From the NCBI GenBank assembly GCA_900544755.1, contig UQWQ01000077.1:1-8864 (forward strand): 8,864 nucleotides of DNA, given 5' to 3'. Shown piece by piece: positions 6,469 through 8,864 of the stretch (positions are counted from its first letter, which is position 1; every line of letters begins with the position of its first letter). The translations under genes and the position numbers were made by a program. Source of the stretch: an uncultured Collinsella sp. Its GTDB lineage: Bacteria > Actinomycetota > Coriobacteriia > Coriobacteriales > Coriobacteriaceae. The notes under the pieces were generated by a model. That model saw nothing but the letters and a program-made list of their open reading frames with translations, made no database searches and was not told the origin of the DNA.

Positions 6469-7741
6469 GAACCTCCCTGCGTGCATGGACCAAGCCGGAA
6501 TCATCGACTCCGATGATAGCAACATCGAGCAGGCACGGGGCTGTGAGTCCACAGGTATCATCGAGACGGGCATGATGGAACGATCCGAGCGTCAAATTGT
6601 CACCGTACTCAAGCACGGCGCGCTCGACGGTACCCACGCGACGGCGAGCATCGGCAACCGCAAGCTCCTGAGCCGCCGCGCGCATGCGACGGCTGCGCTC
6701 GGCCATAACCTCGGGCGGTACCTGGTCGGGCATGTCGGCGGCGAGGGTACCGGGGCGCTTGCTATAGCGGAACACGTGCATGCGCGAAAAGCCCACGCGA
6801 CGGCACAGCGCGAGCGACTCCTCGAACTCCTCGTCCGTCTCACCAGGAAAACCGACGATAACGTCGCACGAAAGTGCAGCCTGTGGCAGGTTAGCGCGAA
6901 TCATGCGCACCGTATCCTCAAAGGCCTCGGCACTATAGGGACGACCCATGCGATGCAGCGTCGCCGTGCAGCCAGACTGCACGGGCAGGTGCAAAAACGG
7001 CGCGATGCGCTTCGGATAGCGAGCCATCACCTTGAGCAAGCGCTCGGAAATATCCATGGGCTCAACCGAGGAGATACGCACGTGGGCGATCTCGGTGCGC
7101 TCCATGATGGCCTGGAGCAGCTCATCGATCTCGACATGCTCGTCGGTCGCGCTCTTGCCGTCATAGGCACCCAGGTTCACGCCGGTCAGCACGACCTCGG
7201 GCACGCCGGCCTCCTGGGCTTCACGCACCTGTTCGAGCACGGACTCGACGGGCACGGAACGCTCGGGGCCGCGAGCCTTCCACACGATGCAATAGGTGCA
7301 GCGGTGGTTGCAGCCGTCCTGGATCTTCACGCCCAGCCGCGAACGACCGAGCGCATCGACCACGTCGCCATCGCTGCAGGCGGGCACGCTATCGGATTCG
7401 ACACCCAGCACCTCGCAGACGCGCTCGGCGACGTCAATCTTGGACGGTTCGGCGATTACACGATCGGAAAGCTCCAGCAGCTCCTCGGGATGCAAGTTAA
7501 CGACGCATCCGGTTACGACCACGTAAGGCTCGCCCGGATAGGCCAGCGCATGGCGGACGGCCTTGCGGGTCTTGGCCTCGGCCTCCCCCGTCACGGCACA
7601 GGTGTTAATGACGATCAGTTCTGCATCCTGAGGCTCCACCATTGCAAAACCCAAGCGCATAAGATCGGCAGTGATACGGTCGGACTCAACCCGGTTGACA
7701 CGACAACCGAGGTTGACAACAGAGATATGAGGTGCGAGCAC
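6449..7741 (-). CDS. mtaB: tRNA t6A37 methylthiotransferase MtaB
   Basis: MtaB is a radical-SAM enzyme that converts t6A to ms2t6A at position 37 of tRNAs reading ANN codons. It uses two iron-sulfur clusters. The 430-aa protein has the N-terminal methylthiotransferase domain with C13 (NLGCRVNRVES), C48 (INTCAVTGEAEAKTRK) and C79 (VTGCVVN). The radical-SAM motif is CNHRCTYC, with C144, C148 and C151. A TRAM-like C-terminal segment starts near residue 370. GCRVN with AVTGEAEAKTRK favours MtaB over MiaB or RimO. The start is GTG at 7741, with AAGGAG 5 nt upstream overlapping the dnaJ TAA. A second, out-of-frame GTG overlaps it (GTGTG). In Firmicutes mtaB follows dnaJ-prmA-rsmE; here it follows dnaJ directly. 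The 3' end overlaps phoH by 20 nt. Confidence 0.93.
   Translation of the reverse strand: MLAPHISVVNLGCRVNRVESDRITADLMRLGFAMVEPQDAELIVINTCAVTGEAEAKTRKAVRHALAYPGEPYVVVTGCVVNLHPEELLELSDRVIAEPSKIDVAERVCEVLGVESDSVPACSDGDVVDALGRSRLGVKIQDGCNHRCTYCIVWKARGPERSVPVESVLEQVREAQEAGVPEVVLTGVNLGAYDGKSATDEHVEIDELLQAIMERTEIAHVRISSVEPMDISERLLKVMARYPKRIAPFLHLPVQSGCTATLHRMGRPYSAEAFEDTVRMIRANLPQAALSCDVIVGFPGETDEEFEESLALCRRVGFSRMHVFRYSKRPGTLAADMPDQVPPEVMAERSRRMRAAAQELAVADARRRVGTVERAVLEYGDNLTLGSFHHARLDDTCGLTAPCLLDVAIIGVDDSGLVHARREVHGSLED
6471..6477 (-). promoter_or_regulatory. Ribosome binding site fixing the phoH start
   Basis: GGGAGGU on the minus strand is a near-perfect anti-16S match within mtaB codons, just before ATG 6468. 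The spacing is short (about 2-3 nt), but no other in-frame start nearby has a better site. Confidence 0.65.
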
Positions 7742-7746
7742 ACGGG

Positions 7747-7752
7747 CTCCTT
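7747..7752 (-). promoter_or_regulatory. Ribosome binding site fixing the mtaB GTG start
   Basis: AAGGAG on the minus strand shares bases with the dnaJ stop codon (TAAGGAG) and sits 5 nt before GTG 7741. It supports this GTG as the start and suggests re-initiation by ribosomes finishing dnaJ. Confidence 0.75.
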
Positions 7753-8864
7753 AATCGAGGATGTCGTCGAGGGCACTCTTGATGCGGTCGGTCACCGACT
7801 TCTTACCGGATGCGACGTCATCGCCCATCTCGTCGGCAAAGGCGCGAAGCAGCTCGCGCTGCTTGTTGGAGAGATTGGTGGGAACGACCACGCGCAGCTG
7901 TACGATCAGACGACCGCGCGAACCGCCACCGCCGATACGCGGCATGCCGTAATTATTGACGCTCACGGTGTCACCGTACTGTGTGCCGGCGGGGACGCAC
8001 AGCTTGACGACCTCGTCAGGCATAATGCCCTCGACCTCAATCTCGCAACCGAGCGCGGCCTGCGCAATCGAGATATCGCTCACCAGATACAGGTCATCGC
8101 CATTACGCTTAAAACGCTCGTGGTCGGCGACACGCACGTTGACGATCAGGTCGCCCGACGGCTCGCCACGAAGACCGGCCTCACCAAAACCACTCACGCG
8201 CAGCTGGCGACCGGTCGAAACACCGGCGGGAATATCGATGTCAATCTTTTCGTGAGAAGGCGTGCGGCCCTGGCCATCACAGGTCTCGCAGGGATGATCG
8301 ATGACCGTGCCTTCGCCGTGGCAGTCGGGACAGGGCGAAGAGGACTGAACCTGGCCCAGGAAAGAACGCTGGACCGTCGTCACATAGCCTGTGCCGTGAC
8401 AGCGGCTGCACTGCTTTTCGGTCGCGCCCTCGGCCTTGCCGGTACCATTGCAGTCATCGCAAGGGGAAAGACGGTCGTAGCTGATCGTCTTTTTGCAGCC
8501 GAGCGCTGCCTCCTCGAGCGTCACCGAAAGGGAGATGGCCATATCGCGACCGCGACGGCGCTCGCGACGGCTGCGAGCGCCACCACCGGCGCCACCGCCA
8601 AAGAACGACGAGAACAGGTCGTCCATGCCCATGCCGCCAAAGATATCGTTGATGTCGACATAGCCAGAGCCACCGGGGCCATCCGCGGTGCCGTAACGGT
8701 CGTAGTTGGCACGCTTCTGCTCGTCGGAAAGAACGGAATAGGCCTCGTTGAGCTCTTTGAACTTGGCCTCGGCCTCGGGGTCGTCCGAAACATCTGGGTG
8801 TACCGTACGGGCTTTCTTTAGAAACGCGCGCTTAATCGTCCGCGCGTCGGCATCCTTGTCAACG
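7751..8864 (-). CDS. dnaJ: Chaperone protein DnaJ (type I), 5' end cut by window
   Basis: DnaJ (Hsp40) delivers unfolded clients to DnaK and stimulates its ATPase. The visible part is 370 residues in frame from 8863; about 14 N-terminal residues are missing. The J domain contains the HPD triad (22-24 of the visible part) followed by FKELNEAYSVLSD. A short Gly-rich linker with DIFGGMGMDDLFSSFFGGG comes next, then an Arg-rich patch RSRRERRRGRD. Four zinc repeats follow: CDDCNGTG, CSRCHGTG, CPDCHGEG and CETCDGQG (about 135-199), which make it a type I DnaJ with both zinc centres intact. The C-terminal substrate-binding domains are complete to a TAA stop. Position ahead of mtaB-phoH-ybeY resembles the actinobacterial hrcA-linked DnaJ2, so hrcA may lie just outside the window. 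An internal ATG at 8632 is not the start because the J domain precedes it in frame. Confidence 0.96.
   Translation of the reverse strand, partial: VDKDADARTIKRAFLKKARTVHPDVSDDPEAEAKFKELNEAYSVLSDEQKRANYDRYGTADGPGGSGYVDINDIFGGMGMDDLFSSFFGGGAGGGARSRRERRRGRDMAISLSVTLEEAALGCKKTISYDRLSPCDDCNGTGKAEGATEKQCSRCHGTGYVTTVQRSFLGQVQSSSPCPDCHGEGTVIDHPCETCDGQGRTPSHEKIDIDIPAGVSTGRQLRVSGFGEAGLRGEPSGDLIVNVRVADHERFKRNGDDLYLVSDISIAQAALGCEIEVEGIMPDEVVKLCVPAGTQYGDTVSVNNYGMPRIGGGGSRGRLIVQLRVVVPTNLSNKQRELLRAFADEMGDDVASGKKSVTDRIKSALDDILD

Noticed and set aside
6469..6573. Upstream in-frame ATG extending PhoH by 35 residues
   Set aside because: It lies wholly within mtaB, has no ribosome binding site and gives a Met-rich N terminus foreign to the family.
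6134..8821. 895-codon open frame on the plus strand
   Set aside because: It is antisense to phoH, mtaB and dnaJ, with no recognisable domain and antisense-type composition. Its length reflects scarcity of stop codons in the GC-rich complement.
1..8864. A new defence, mobile or biosynthetic system
   Set aside because: Every coding stretch is assigned to a known core family. There are no direct repeats, integrase, transposase, tRNA attachment site or shift in base composition that would mark acquired DNA.

Overview
The window is a co-directional block of housekeeping genes, all on the minus strand. Read from high to low coordinates (transcription order) it is dnaJ (5' end cut by the window edge), mtaB, phoH, ybeY, dgkA, era, recO, then rpsO and pnp (3' end cut by the window edge). 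No plus-strand gene, tRNA, rRNA, mobile element or CRISPR is supported.

The DNA is GC-rich, with strong third-position G/C bias, so long open frames appear on the antisense strand. The order phoH-ybeY-dgkA-era-recO resembles the Firmicutes arrangement. The dnaJ...phoH-ybeY...era-recO skeleton also matches the hrcA-dnaJ2 region of Actinobacteria. High GC combined with dgkA retained between ybeY and era suggests a Coriobacteriia-type actinobacterium such as a Collinsella relative. That placement is an inference from composition and gene order and is not proven.

Region 1 (8864 to 2744) looks like one operon. Junctions are 20-nt or 2-nt overlaps or gaps of 9-15 nt, and several Shine-Dalgarno sequences overlap the preceding stop codon, so translational coupling is likely. 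The genes encode a type I DnaJ co-chaperone, the tRNA methylthiotransferase MtaB, the PhoH ATPase, the YbeY endoribonuclease, a small membrane lipid/undecaprenol kinase, the Era GTPase and the recombination mediator RecO. YbeY and Era act in 16S rRNA and 30S subunit maturation.

Region 2 (2743 to 1) is rpsO-pnp, a classic ribosomal protein S15 / polynucleotide phosphorylase pair. It has a possible extended -10 promoter and a structured leader before rpsO, an intrinsic terminator between the genes, and a hairpin-rich pnp leader. In E. coli both genes are autoregulated through their leaders, so these two non-coding stretches (138 and 150 nt) are the least explained parts of the window. There is no gene-free stretch longer than 300 nt. 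I see no new multi-gene system. The best leads are competing RNA pairings in the two leaders and an acidic N-terminal extension on Era.
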